Source: Thunnus maccoyii
Lineage: Eukaryota; Chordata; Actinopteri; Scombriformes; Scombridae
NCBI RefSeq assembly: GCF_910596095.1
Contig: NC_056545.1
Coordinates: forward strand, 4,758,001 to 4,822,000
Direction of reading: 5' to 3'
DNA length: 64,000 nucleotides
Shown here: piece after piece, positions 46,580 through 57,016 of the stretch
Numbering within the stretch: the first letter of the stretch is position 1
How the letters are laid out: every line of letters begins with the position of its first letter
Made by a program: the position numbers and the translations under genes
The notes under the pieces: generated by a model
Told to the model about the DNA's origin: nothing
Seen by the model: the letters and a program-made list of their open reading frames with translations, nothing else
The model's database searches: none

Positions 46580-48247
46580 ATGGCGCAGCAAGGAGTTCAG
46601 CTGGACCGGGAAGCCTTCTCTTGTACAATCTGTCTGGATCTACTGAAGGATCCGGTGACTATTCACTGTGGACACAGTTACTGCATGAGCTGTATTAAAG
46701 GCTTCTGGGATGAAGAGGATGAGAAGAAAATCCACAGCTGCCCTCAGTGCGGACAGACCTTCACACCGAGGCCTGTCCTGGGGAAAAACACCATGTTAGC
46801 AGTTTTAATGGAGCAGCTGAAGGAGACTGGACTCCAATCTGCTCCTGCTGATCACTGCTATGCTGAACCTGAAGATGTGGCCTGTGATGTCTGCACTGGG
46901 AGGAAGCTGAAAGCCCTCAAATCCTGTCTGGTGTGTCTGGCCTCTTACTGTGAGAAACACCTCCATCCTCACTTTGAATCAACTACATTTGAAAAACACA
47001 AGCTGGTCGACCCCTCCAAGACGCTGCAGGAGAACATCTGCTCTCTTCATGATGAGGTGATGAAGATTTTCTGCCGTACTGATCAGCAGAGTATCTGTTC
47101 TCTCTGCTCTGTGGATGAACATAAAGGCCACGACACAGTCTCAGCTGCAGCAGAAAGGACTGAGAGGCAGCGAGAGCTCAAGGTGAGTCGACAGAAATTC
47201 CAGCAGAGAATCCAGGACAGAGAGAAAGATGTGAAGCTGCTTCAACAGGAAGTGGAGGCCGTCAATCGCTCTGCTGATAAAGCAGTGGAGGACAGTGAGA
47301 AGATCTTCACTGAGCTGATCCGTCTCATCCAGAAAAGAAGCTCTGATGTGAAGCAGCAGATCAGATCCCAGCAGGAAACTGAAGTGAGTCGAGTCAAAGA
47401 GCTTCAGGAGAAGCTAGAGCAGGAGATCACTGAGCTGAAGAGGAAAGACGCTGAACTGAAGCAGCTCTCACACACAGAGGATCACAACCAGTTTCTACAC
47501 AACTACCCCTCACTGTCACAACTCAGTGCATCTACAGACCCATCAAGCATCAATATCCGTCCTCTGAAGTACTTTGAGGATGTGACAGCAGCTGTGTCAG
47601 AGCTCAGAGATCAACTACAGGACATCCTGAAGGAGAAATGGACAAACATCTCACTGACAGTGACTGAAGTGGACGTTTTACTGTCACAACCAGAACCCAA
47701 GACCAGAGCTGGATTCTTAAAATATTCACGTGAAATCACACTGGATCCAAACACTGCACACATAAATCTGTTATTATCTGAGGGGAACAGAAAAGCAACA
47801 TCCATGTGGGAAAAACAGTCTTATTCTAGTCACCCAGACAGATTCAGTACAGATTGGCAGGTCCTGAGTAGAGAGAGTCTGACTGGACGTTGTTACTGGG
47901 AGGTGGAGTGGAGCGGGACAAGAGTTTATGTAGCAGTTGCATACAAGAATATCAGCAGAGCAGGGAAAGAAAGTAAATTTGGACACAATTACAAATCTTG
48001 GGCGTTAGATTGTGACACTGACAGTTATAAGTTTTGGTTCAACAACATCTCAACTCCCGTCTCAGTTCCTTGGTCCTCCAGAGTAGGAGTGTACCTGGAT
48101 CACAGAGCAGGTATTCTGTCCTTCTACAGAGTCTCTGAAACCATGACTCTCCTCCACAGAGTCCAGACCACATTCACTCAGCCTCTCTATGCTGGAGTTT
48201 GGCTTTATGATTATGGAACCACAGCTGAGTTCTGTAAACTCAAATAG
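46580..48247 (+). CDS. finTRIM-like E3 ubiquitin ligase, copy 1 (555 aa)
   Basis: A single uninterrupted coding exon. The start chosen is ATG 46580 (MAQQGVQL; context gaaATGG is strong). An in-frame extension upstream begins only with GTG. A C3HC4 RING has ligands C15, C18, C30, H32, C35, C38, C54 and C57. B-box 1 lies at about 102-131, B-box 2 at 154-184, a coiled coil at about 190-310, and a C-terminal PRY/SPRY (B30.2) domain ends AEFCKLK. This RING-B-box-coiled coil-B30.2 layout is that of fish TRIM16/TRIM25-like finTRIM proteins, which ubiquitinate targets and often act in antiviral immunity; the target here is unknown. All zinc ligands are intact, so the copy looks functional. AATAAA at 48632-48637 probably ends the mRNA. 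Confidence 0.93.
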   Translation: MAQQGVQLDREAFSCTICLDLLKDPVTIHCGHSYCMSCIKGFWDEEDEKKIHSCPQCGQTFTPRPVLGKNTMLAVLMEQLKETGLQSAPADHCYAEPEDVACDVCTGRKLKALKSCLVCLASYCEKHLHPHFESTTFEKHKLVDPSKTLQENICSLHDEVMKIFCRTDQQSICSLCSVDEHKGHDTVSAAAERTERQRELKVSRQKFQQRIQDREKDVKLLQQEVEAVNRSADKAVEDSEKIFTELIRLIQKRSSDVKQQIRSQQETEVSRVKELQEKLEQEITELKRKDAELKQLSHTEDHNQFLHNYPSLSQLSASTDPSSINIRPLKYFEDVTAAVSELRDQLQDILKEKWTNISLTVTEVDVLLSQPEPKTRAGFLKYSREITLDPNTAHINLLLSEGNRKATSMWEKQSYSSHPDRFSTDWQVLSRESLTGRCYWEVEWSGTRVYVAVAYKNISRAGKESKFGHNYKSWALDCDTDSYKFWFNNISTPVSVPWSSRVGVYLDHRAGILSFYRVSETMTLLHRVQTTFTQPLYAGVWLYDYGTTAEFCKLK

Positions 48248-48655
48248 ACAGAAACCATTTCAGACTTCATGTGTCAGATTCTGTGTTGAATTTCTTCATT
48301 TTCTTTGTCTCCAGTGTTTCTGAACTGCAGAGATCAGCTGTCAATCAAACTGGGATTATCAAAACTTTCTTTGTAATAATTTCTTTAAATGTCACTTTTT
48401 CCTGTGTGTTTTCATCCATGGAGACTATCACTGCTCATGATGATGTTTTAACTTTTACTGGCATTTCTTCAGATGAAAATTTAAACTTCTCTTTGTTCTA
48501 AATCTTAGTTTAATGTTTGTATTGATGTATTTGTGTGTTGTTGTTTCTCCTCCACTGAGAAAACACCAGACCTTCCTTTATCATAGATATTTTGTTCTCA
48601 CCACTTTGTACATTTTTATAAAGAAATGTACAATAAAACTGTAATTATCCTGATA
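48248..48655 (+). other. 3' UTR of TRIM copy 1
   Basis: It runs from the stop to just past AATAAA (48632-48637) and is conserved in the other two copies. A 76-codon frame here has no ATG start and is conserved only because the duplication is recent. Confidence 0.7.
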
Positions 48656-49605
48656 ATAATCAATAAGGAGATCATTTATTATTTTCTTGTACATAGCTGA
48701 CATTCTGGGTTAAACAAAGTGATTGTGTGGATGAAGTGAATCTGAACATGAAATCATTGAACAAGAGCCATTTAACAGACTTTACTGATTAGATGTGTGA
48801 ACAAACTGAAGGTTTATATCATGAATAAAGTTCTTTTTCTCAACAATGAACAAAGTATTTTCAATTGTCTTCATTTCTGGATCTTATTAAAAGCTTCTGG
48901 AGAAAATGTGAAACTAATGAGAGTTTATTTGAGGCACTTTTCCTCCTGAGTTTATATACTGACTTTGCTTTCTTAGACATTAGACATACAATATTTCCCT
49001 CTGAAATGTAGTGGAGTGGAAGTATGAAGTAAAATGTGTTAAATGTGAATATTTTATGGTTTCGTTCATCTTCTATGATATTAACTGAATATTTTTGGGT
49101 TGTAGACTGTTGGACAGGACAAAACAAGACATTTTAATTTGCATCTTGGGCTTTGAGAAACACTGATCGTCATTTTTCATGATTTTCTAACTAAATGATT
49201 GAGAAAATAATTGACAGATTAATCGATAATGAATATTATGATTAGTTGCAGCTCTAAATATATTGATCAACAACTATGAGTCTTCCTGTGGGCACTCATA
49301 CATGGAGGCTGGTGTATAAACTGATAATGGACAATGAAACACAGCTGTAAAGATATAAAATATGTCTTCATAGGAGAAGTTACAATTGTTGACAAATACT
49401 GTACATTAATAAACACTTAAAATGTCCCTATCTGCTTACATCTACATTATAGTGTTTTATAAACCACTTATTAAATGTTTATATACTGATTATAAATGCT
49501 AAATAAGGGAACTTAAAGTGTTTTTCTTTTCAACGTGCATTAATAGAATTTTTTGACCACTTGGGGGCAGCAGAACACACTGTAAACATCACTGGCAGAA
49601 TACAG
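48656..49605. repeat. Flank downstream of TRIM copy 1 (end of unit plus module A)
   Basis: It matches 54838-55795 downstream of copy 2 and 60490-61160 downstream of copy 3 almost base for base. It includes the fish repeat 'ttgacagattaatcgataat'. Confidence 0.85.
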
Positions 49606-50329
49606 TATTATCACCTTATACAGTTGATGTGGTGAATATGTTACCAAACAGTTGCCTATTTACTCTTCCAGCAGACAAGAGACAACATTAGCATTCATTT
49701 GCAGCCATTTTTCTGTCCTCTTGACAAATGTAAATCCACATTCACTCTCTTTTTAGGTCTGTTTTGGTCTGCAACAACTCCTGAGTAAAAGATGTGTGAC
49801 TGTAGCTGCTGAATGTTGCTGCTGTGGCTGGAAGCAACATTGTTAAGAACCAAAACAGTAACTTTGTGGACTTTAACACTGAAACAATGAGCTGAAAGAA
49901 GCTGAAACACTCAGAAGAGCTGAGGGGGACTGCAGTGTCAGCTTATAATTCTCTGTGTTTCTTAACTCGACCTCCTTCACATTACACATGATCGTTTTAT
50001 CCATTAATATACAGATATTTATTAGAGCAGCTTTAAATATACTAATAAGCCCTTTCACATGAGCATTTCATAGTGTAAACATTGGAGCAATTTTACATGT
50101 TGGTTTCATCTTTGAGGAAAGCCCCCCAGTCACTTTCCTGTTTAAATAACAAAGGCAGCCCTCAGTGGGTTATATAGACTTGGTTTCATAGATTCTGTGG
50201 CAGCTGGACAAGAAGCTGAGATTATACTCTAGTATTTACACTGTAGATATAACCCAAACCCAACAATTCTGGATGATCCACTGTTATGTTGTGAGTGTCG
50301 CAGCAGGTACACTGGAATGAAACACAGCT

Positions 50330-50467
50330 TGATAACTCCTCCCTCTTCTTCCTGCTCTCAAACACAACAAGCTCCACTCTGTCACACATGTCCTTGTTCA
50401 CTCCCCTTTAGATCTACAGTTTGAAGATGGGTGTAACCAACATTTGGTGAAGTGCAGGGAGCTGTCA
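50330..50467 (+). pseudogene. Relic TRIM 5' leader without a gene (first spacer)
   Basis: It repeats the promoter-side sequence of the TRIM genes ('tcaaacacaacaagctccac', then 'atctacagtttgaagatggg', then 'gaagtgcagggagctgtca'). It stops abruptly at 50467, where the TRIM leaders continue with 'gcctccattcactcc'. It matches the copy 1 leader subtype. Confidence 0.7.
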
Positions 50468-50574
50468 ATACAATTCTGTATAATTGTCATACACTTAGGA
50501 AAAATATCACTGTGTGTGTATCTATCTCTATCTATTTATCTATCCATATACATACATATATATACTGAGGACAG

Positions 50575-50823
50575 GGTTTTTCCCCCAATGTTTGGCTGCC
50601 CTCTTTGACCAGCCGCGGCCATTGTAAGACCATGATTGAGAACATGGTCCACAATTGTGGCTCTTATGTGTTTCATTAGAAACATGTCCTTGGCCTCTTC
50701 TACCTCTTCCTCTGTTTGGCCTTCCCACCCTTCTCCACGCAGCCTTACTCCTCCTCTTCTTCTTCCCAGCTGTTGACTCTGTTCATTTCCTTGTTGTTCT
50801 TCCATTGTCAGTAATTGTAACAC
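50575..50823 (-). pseudogene. Transposase N-terminal relic (first spacer)
   Basis: The minus-strand frame contains an RG/E-rich start, then HIRATIVDHVLNHGLTMAAA and GQRGQPNIG. This resembles the helix-turn-helix N-terminus of a Tc1/mariner-like or related fish transposase (DHVxNHGxTMxEAGxRVQPN). Nothing of the catalytic domain follows. The same fragment is at 56764-57016. Confidence 0.5.
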
Positions 50824-51382
50824 TGTGTTGTGCTCTGTCTATATGCGCTTGCCAATTGAAGGTTCATGAGATGCAGCTCTGAGCTATTTTGGAGAACTCA
50901 GAGCCTCACCTCAGAGCAATTCATCAGTTCAGGACACATTTACAAAAACAGTCTGATAGAAATGTATTGAAAATATGCTCGACAGATTATGACAACAGTT
51001 TGCATGTAATGAACTAATGTCTAGATGTTTTGGGGGGTAAAACTATTAGAGAACCAGTATGATACATTTCAACATGACATAAGCAATTGATAATGTAGGA
51101 AACAGCAGACAATTCTACATAATCATTTGCATGAATGTGCCAAAGCATTTGCAATTTGTTCAAAAGGATGAGAAATTGCTTTCATGATGTGCACAAGTGA
51201 CGAGATGATGTGGAGGTTGAACAAGTAGTTTTGAGAATTTCAATTCTTTTCTGAGAAAAACTGTAAGTAAATCAAATGGAATAAATAATAATAAAAAAAG
51301 ATGATAATATAATATAAATGAATAAGGCCATAAGGAATATTTAAAAGATTCATTTCAGGAATTCATATGGACTCATTCTGAA

Positions 51383-52004
51383 TATACTTTCTTAATATGC
51401 TTTAGCTGCTCAATATCATGGTCTGAGGCTGCATCTGCTCCTCTTCTTGATCTGACATCTTCAATGGACCTTCTAAACTTTTTGCAGATACAGATATGGT
51501 CAATTTGGTTTTCTGTGACATGGTCTGGTGACACCCAAGTTGTTTTGTGGATTGTTTTATGGGGGAATACACGTCCTCCAGTCACTAGGTTATTGTTAGC
51601 ACAGGTCTCCGCAAACATCTCTTTATTTTCATTCATGTCTCCCACTCCATGTTTCCCCATCACCACCTCATATCCATCATTTTGACCTCCAATCTTGGCG
51701 TTGAAGTCCCCCGTCAGGATAGTGAGGTCTCTGGCTCCATTACTTCCAAGTAGGTGGTTCAAGCTATCATAGTTCCTGGCCTTGACCTCTTCGTCTGCAT
51801 CGTTGGTGGGTGCGTAGCACTGAATAATGTGGGCTTTCACTCTCTTGTTCTTAGTTTGGAAGGTTGCGGAGATGAGGCGAGAGCTGATGGGTTTCCATGC
51901 AGTCATGGCCTTTCTAGCGTCCGTCGTCATCATGATGGCTAATCCCTCTGTATGATGGGCTCCTTTCTATACTTTCTTAATTTGCTTTAGCTGCTCAGTA
52001 TCAT
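51383..52004. mobile_element. LINE endonuclease fragment flanked by a 37-bp duplication
   Basis: The host sequence at 51383-51419 is repeated at 51968-52004 with two mismatches. The LINE fragment lies between them (51420-51967). The homologous site in the second spacer (about 57590-57625) has one copy of the 37-mer and no insert. The insert, on the minus strand, encodes the AP-endonuclease region (LTILTGDFNAKIG, GKHGVGDMNEN, SPDHVTENQIDHICI) of the same LINE family as 61160-64000. Confidence 0.9.
51420..51933 (-). pseudogene. Truncated RTE-like LINE endonuclease frame
   Basis: An open frame from 51933 carries AP-endonuclease motifs GDFNAK and the SPDHVTENQIDHICICKKF segment, ending in SDHD, where it leaves LINE sequence at 51420. 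No reverse transcriptase follows, so it cannot function as an element. Confidence 0.85.
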
Positions 52005-52359
52005 AGAGTAACTATTTATTATCTCTCCACAGCAGCATTGGTGAAGTTCCTTTCAACAAAATAAAAAAAAAGGAACGAGCCTCCACCAGGTCCTGGGGAA
52101 TGAGGAATGTGAGTTCATTGCTTCTTAATGATACTGATGACATATGCCAGATCATCTACAAATCATCATGTTCCTCCTTATTTTTTCGTATTGGCTCCAT
52201 CAACTTCCACCGTTCTGTTGACATTAGTGTGAAAATGTTTAGGCCAGATGTGGATGAGAACTAATCTCATAATGTAGTGTTTGATCCCAAAGAGAAAGAA
52301 CTTTTTAAAGAGTGAGTTTTTAATTCATTTGCAGTTATTTATTTTTTTATATATAAATG

Positions 52360-52390
<31 letters not shown>

Positions 52391-52547
52391 GATAGATAGA
52401 TAGATTATATCCATATATGTGTGTGTGTGTGTGTGTGTACTTTTTTTACTTCATACTTTTAAGTTGTTTACGTTTATCTTATTTCTTTAAACTATGTTTC
52501 TATTGTCTCTCTCAAATGGTTTCTCTTCCTGGAATGGATGACAGGTT
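52005..52547. repeat. Spacer end upstream of TRIM copy 2
   Basis: It matches about 57626-58180 upstream of copy 3. It contains the GATA and TG runs listed separately. Confidence 0.8.
52359..52438. repeat. (GATA)n and (TG)n microsatellites
   Basis: GATA units at 52359-52405 are interrupted once by GATAAATA, followed by TG units at 52418-52438. Confidence 0.95.
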
Positions 52548-52767
52548 GATAACTCCCTCTACTTCCTGCTCTCAAACACAACAAGCTCCACTCTGTCCAC
52601 ACATTTCCTTGTTCCCACAGAGGATGGGTGTAACCACCACATTGTGAAGTGCAGGGAGCTGTCAGCCTCCATTCACTCCAGAGACACATGATGTTTAGAT
52701 CAGAGCTCAAACTAGTTTCATTTCTAAGAAAGTGAAAGTCAGACAATCATTGACACTGAGAGCTGAA
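52548..52767 (+). other. 5' leader of TRIM copy 2 with putative splice acceptor
   Basis: 'ccttgttcccacag' before 52621 looks like an acceptor. The leader subtype ('aggatgggtgtaaccacc') is shared with copy 3 but not copy 1. Confidence 0.5.
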
Positions 52768-54429
52768 ATGGCGCAGCAAGGAGTTCAGCTGGACCGGGAA
52801 GCTTTCTCTTGTACGATCTGTCTGGATCTACTGAAGGATCCGGTGACTATTCACTGTGGACGAAGTTACTGCATGAGCTGTATTAAAGGCTTCTGGGATG
52901 AAGAGGATGAGAAGAAAATCTACAGCTGCCCTCAGTGCAGACAGACCTTCACACCGAGGCCTGTCCTGGTGGAAAACACCATGTTAGCAGCTTTAGTGGA
53001 GCAGCTGAAGAAGACTGGACTCCAAGCTGCTCCTGCTGATCACTGCTATGCTGGACCTGAAGATGTGGCCTGTGATGTCTGCACTGGGAGGAAGCTGAAA
53101 GCCTTCAAATCCTGTCTGGTGTGTCTGGCCTCTTACTGTGAGAAACACCTCCAGCCTCACTATGATGTAGTTCCATTAAAGAAACACAAGCTGGTCGACC
53201 CCTCCAAGACGCTGCAGGAGAACATCTGCTCTCGTCATAATGAGGTGATGAAGATTTTCTGCCGTGCTGATCAGCAGAGTATCTGTTATCTCTGCTCTGT
53301 GGATGGACATAAAGGCCACGACACAGTCTCAGCTGCAGCAGAAAGGACTGAGAGGCAGAGAGAGCTTGAGGTGAGTCGACAGAAAATCCAGCAGAGAATC
53401 CAGGACAGAGAGAAAGATGTGAAGCTGCTTCAACAGGAGGTGGAGGCCGTCAATCGCTCTGCTGATAAAGCAGTGGAGGACAGTGAGAAGATCTTCACTG
53501 AGCTGATCCGTCTCATCCAGAAAAGAAGCTCTGATGTGAAGCAGCAGATCAGATCCCAGCAGGAAACTGAAGTGAGTCGAGTCAAAGAGCTTCAGGAGAA
53601 GCTGGAGCAGGAGATCACTGAGCTGAAGAGGAAAGACGCTGAACTGAAGCAGCTCTCACACACAGAGGATCACAACCAGTTTCTACACAACTACCCCTCA
53701 CTGTCACAACTCAGTGAACCTACAGACTCATCAAGCATCAATATCCGTCCTCTGAAGTACTTTGAGGATGTGACAGCAGCTGTGTCAGAGCTCAGAGATC
53801 AACTACAGGACATCCTGAAGGAGAAATGGACAAACATCTCACTGACAGTGACTGAAGTGGACGTTTTACTGTCACAACCAGAACCCAGGACCAGAGCTGG
53901 ATTCTTAAAATATGCAAATGAAATCACACTGGATCCAAACACTGCACACATAAATCTGTTATTATCTGAGGGGAACAGAAAAGCAACATTCATGAGTCAA
54001 CAACAGTCTTATTCTAGTCACCCAGACAGATTCAATGGATGTTGGCAGGTCCTGAGTAGAGAGAGTCTGACTGGACGTTGTTACTGGGAGGTGGAGTGGA
54101 GCGGGAGGAGAGTTTATGTAGCAGTCGCATACAAGAATATCAGCAGAGCAGGGATTAGATTTGGACGAAATGACAAATCTTGGGCGTTAGATTGTGACAC
54201 TGACAGTTATCAGTTTTGGTTCAACAACATCTCAACTCCCGTCTCAGGTCCTCGGTCCTCCAGAGTAGGAGTGTACCTGGATCACAGAGCAGGTACTCTG
54301 TCCTTCTACAGCGTCTCTGAAACCATGACTCTCCTCCACAGAGTCCAGACCACATTCACTCAGCCTCTCTATGCTGGACTTTGGTTTTGTGATTATGGAG
54401 ACACAGCTGAGTTCTGTAAACTCAAATAG
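52768..54429 (+). CDS. finTRIM-like protein, copy 2 (553 aa), RING His lost
   Basis: It has the same architecture and start context as copy 1 (ATG 52768, MAQQGVQL). The RING reads CTIC, then HCGRSYC, so the zinc-binding His32 is Arg (codon CGA at 52861-52863) while all seven cysteines remain. B-box 2 has DGHKGHD in place of DEHKGHD; the His ligands are kept. The coiled coil is almost identical to the other copies. The B30.2 domain differs in loops (FMSQQQSY, RFNGCWQ, AGIRFGRND, with a two-residue shortening). It is an open full-length frame, so probably expressed, but ubiquitin ligase activity may be weakened or lost; it could act as a modifier of the other copies. AATAAA is at 54814-54819. 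Confidence 0.92.
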   Translation: MAQQGVQLDREAFSCTICLDLLKDPVTIHCGRSYCMSCIKGFWDEEDEKKIYSCPQCRQTFTPRPVLVENTMLAALVEQLKKTGLQAAPADHCYAGPEDVACDVCTGRKLKAFKSCLVCLASYCEKHLQPHYDVVPLKKHKLVDPSKTLQENICSRHNEVMKIFCRADQQSICYLCSVDGHKGHDTVSAAAERTERQRELEVSRQKIQQRIQDREKDVKLLQQEVEAVNRSADKAVEDSEKIFTELIRLIQKRSSDVKQQIRSQQETEVSRVKELQEKLEQEITELKRKDAELKQLSHTEDHNQFLHNYPSLSQLSEPTDSSSINIRPLKYFEDVTAAVSELRDQLQDILKEKWTNISLTVTEVDVLLSQPEPRTRAGFLKYANEITLDPNTAHINLLLSEGNRKATFMSQQQSYSSHPDRFNGCWQVLSRESLTGRCYWEVEWSGRRVYVAVAYKNISRAGIRFGRNDKSWALDCDTDSYQFWFNNISTPVSGPRSSRVGVYLDHRAGTLSFYSVSETMTLLHRVQTTFTQPLYAGLWFCDYGDTAEFCKLK

Positions 54430-54837
54430 ACAGAAACCATTTCAGACTTCATGTGTCAGATTCTGTGTTGAATTTCTTCATTTTCTTTGTCTCCAGTGTT
54501 TCTGAACTGCAGAGATCAGCTGTCAATCAAACTGGGATTATCAACACTTTCTTTGTAATAATTTCTTTAAATGTCACTTTTTCCTGTGTGTTTTCATCCA
54601 TGGAGACTATCACTGCTCATGATGATGTTTTAACTTTTACTGGCATTTCTTCAGATGAAAATTTAAACTTCTCTTTGTTCTAAATCTTAGTTTAATGTTT
54701 GTATTGATGTATTTGTGTGTTGTTGTTTCTCCTCCACTGAGAAAACACCAGACCTTCCTTTATCATAGATATTTTGTTCTCACCACTTTGTACATTTTTA
54801 TAAAGAAATATACAATAAAACTGCAACTATCCTGATA
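54430..54837 (+). other. 3' UTR of TRIM copy 2
   Basis: It matches the copy 1 3' UTR, with AATAAA at 54814-54819. Confidence 0.7.
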
Positions 54838-56516
54838 ATAATCAAAAAGGAGATCATTTATTATTTTCTTGTACATAGCTGACATTCTGGGTTAAACAAA
54901 GTGATTGTGTGGATGAAGTGAATCTGAACATGAAATCATTGAACAAGAGTCATTTAACAGACTTTACTGATTAGATGTGTGAACAAACTGAAGGTTTATA
55001 TCATGAATAAAGTTCTTTTTCTCAACAATGAACAAAATATTTTCAATTGTCTTCATTTCTGGATCTTATTAAAAGCTTCTGGAGAAAATGTGAAACTAAT
55101 GAGAGTTTATTTGAGGCACTTTTCCTCCTGAGTTTATATACTGACTTTGCTTTCTTAGACATTAGACATACAATATTTCCCTCTGAAATGTAGTGGAGTG
55201 GAAGTATAAAGTAAAATGTGTTAAATGTGAATATTTTATGGTTTCGTTCATCTTCTGTGATATTAACTGAATATTTTTGGGTTGTAGACTGTTGGACAGG
55301 ACAAAACAAGACATTTTAATTTGCATCTTGGGCTTTGAGAGACACTGATCGTCATTTTTCACGATTTTCTAACTAAATGATTGAGAAAATAATTGACAGA
55401 TTAATCGATAATGAATATTATGATTAGTTGCAGCTCTAAATATATTGATCAACAACTATGAGTCTTCCTGTGGGCACCCATACGTGGGGGCTGGTGTATA
55501 AACTGATAATGGACAATGAAACACAGCTGTAAAGATATAAAATATGTCTTCATAGGAGAAGTTAAATTGTTGACAAATATTGTACATTAATAAACACCTA
55601 AAATTTCCCTATCTGCTCACATCTACATTACAGTGTTTTATAGACCACTTATTAAATGTTTATATACTGACTATAAATGTATAAATGCTAAATAAGGGAA
55701 TTTTAAGTGGTTTTCTTTTCAACGTGCATTAATGCATTTTTTTGACCACTTGGGGGCAGCAGAACACACTGTAAACATCACTGGCAGAATACAGTATTAT
55801 CACCTTATACAGTTGATGTGGTGAATATGTTACCAAACAGTTGCCTATTTACTCTTCCAGCAGACAAGAGACAACATTAGCATTCATTTGCAGCCATTTT
55901 TCTGTCCTCTTGACAAATGTAAATCCACATTCACTCTCTTTTCAGGTCTGTTTTGGTCTGCAACAACTCCTGAGTAAAAGATGTGTGACTGTAGCTGCTG
56001 AATGTTGCTGCTGTGGCTGGAAGCAACGTTGTTAAGAACCAAAACAGTAACTTTGTGGACTTTAACACTGAAACGATGAGCTGAAAGAAGCTGAAACACT
56101 CAGAAGAGCTGAGGGGGACTGCAGAGTCAGCTTATAATTCTCTGTGTGTTTGTTACCTCGACCTCCTTCACATTACACATGATCATTTTTTCCATTAATA
56201 CAGAGATATTAATTAGAACAGCTTTAAATATACTAATAAGCCCTTTCACATGAGCATTTCATAGTGTAAACATTGGAGCAATTTTACATGTTGGTTTCAT
56301 TTTTGAGGAAAGCCCCCCAGTCACTTTCCTGTTTAATAAACAAAGGCAGCCCTCAGTGGGTTATATAGACTTGGTTTCATAGATTCTGTGGCAGCTGGAC
56401 AAGAAGCTGAGATTATACTCTAGTATTTACACTGTAGATATAACCCAAACCCAACGATTCTGGATGATCCACTGTTATGTTGTGAGTGTTGCAGCAGGTA
56501 CACTGGAATGAAACAC

Positions 56517-56658
56517 AGCTTGATAACTCCTCCTTCTTCTTCCTGCTCTCAAACACAACAAGCTCCACTCTGTCACACATGTCCTTGTTCACTCCCCTTT
56601 AGATCTACAGTTTGAAGATGGGTGTAACCAACATGTGGTGAAGTGCAGGGAGCTGTCA
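56517..56658 (+). pseudogene. Relic TRIM 5' leader without a gene (second spacer)
   Basis: Same relic as 50330-50467, ending at the same base in the leader ('gggagctgtca'). Confidence 0.7.
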
Positions 56659-56763
56659 ATACAATTCTGTATAATTGTCATACAAAAAAAATATCACTGT
56701 GTTTGTGTCTATATCTATCTATTTATCTATCCATATACATACATATATATACTGAGGACATGG

Positions 56764-57016
56764 TTTTTCTCCCAATGTTTAGCTGCCCTCTTCGACCAGC
56801 CTCGGCCATTGTAAGACCATGATTGAGAACATGGTCCGCAATTGTGGCTCTTACGTATTTCATCAAGAACGTGCCTATGTCCTTGGCCTCTTCTACCTCT
56901 TCCTCTGTTTGGCCTTCCCACCCTTCTCCACGCAGCCTTACTCCTCCTCTTCTTCTTCCCAGCTGTTGACTCTGTTCATTTCCTTGTTGTTCTTCCATTG
57001 TCAGTAATTGTAACAC
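56764..57016 (-). pseudogene. Transposase N-terminal relic (second spacer)
   Basis: A duplicate of the relic at 50575-50823, with YVRATIADHVLNHGLTMAEA followed by GRRGQLNIG. Confidence 0.5.

Larger units (their letters stand above)
49606..51382. repeat. Spacer S of the TRIM array, first copy
   Basis: It is near-identical to 55796-57590. It contains a diverged 'aacaactcctgagtaaaag' repeat, a relic TRIM leader (50330-50467), a short CTAT-rich run near 50519-50545 and a transposase relic (50575-50823). Confidence 0.85.

Noticed and set aside
48271..48501. 76-codon frame conserved downstream of all three TRIM genes
   Set aside because: It starts at GTG, lies in the 3' UTR before the AATAAA, and is conserved only because the whole unit was duplicated recently. 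Copy 3 has a frame-altering change within it.
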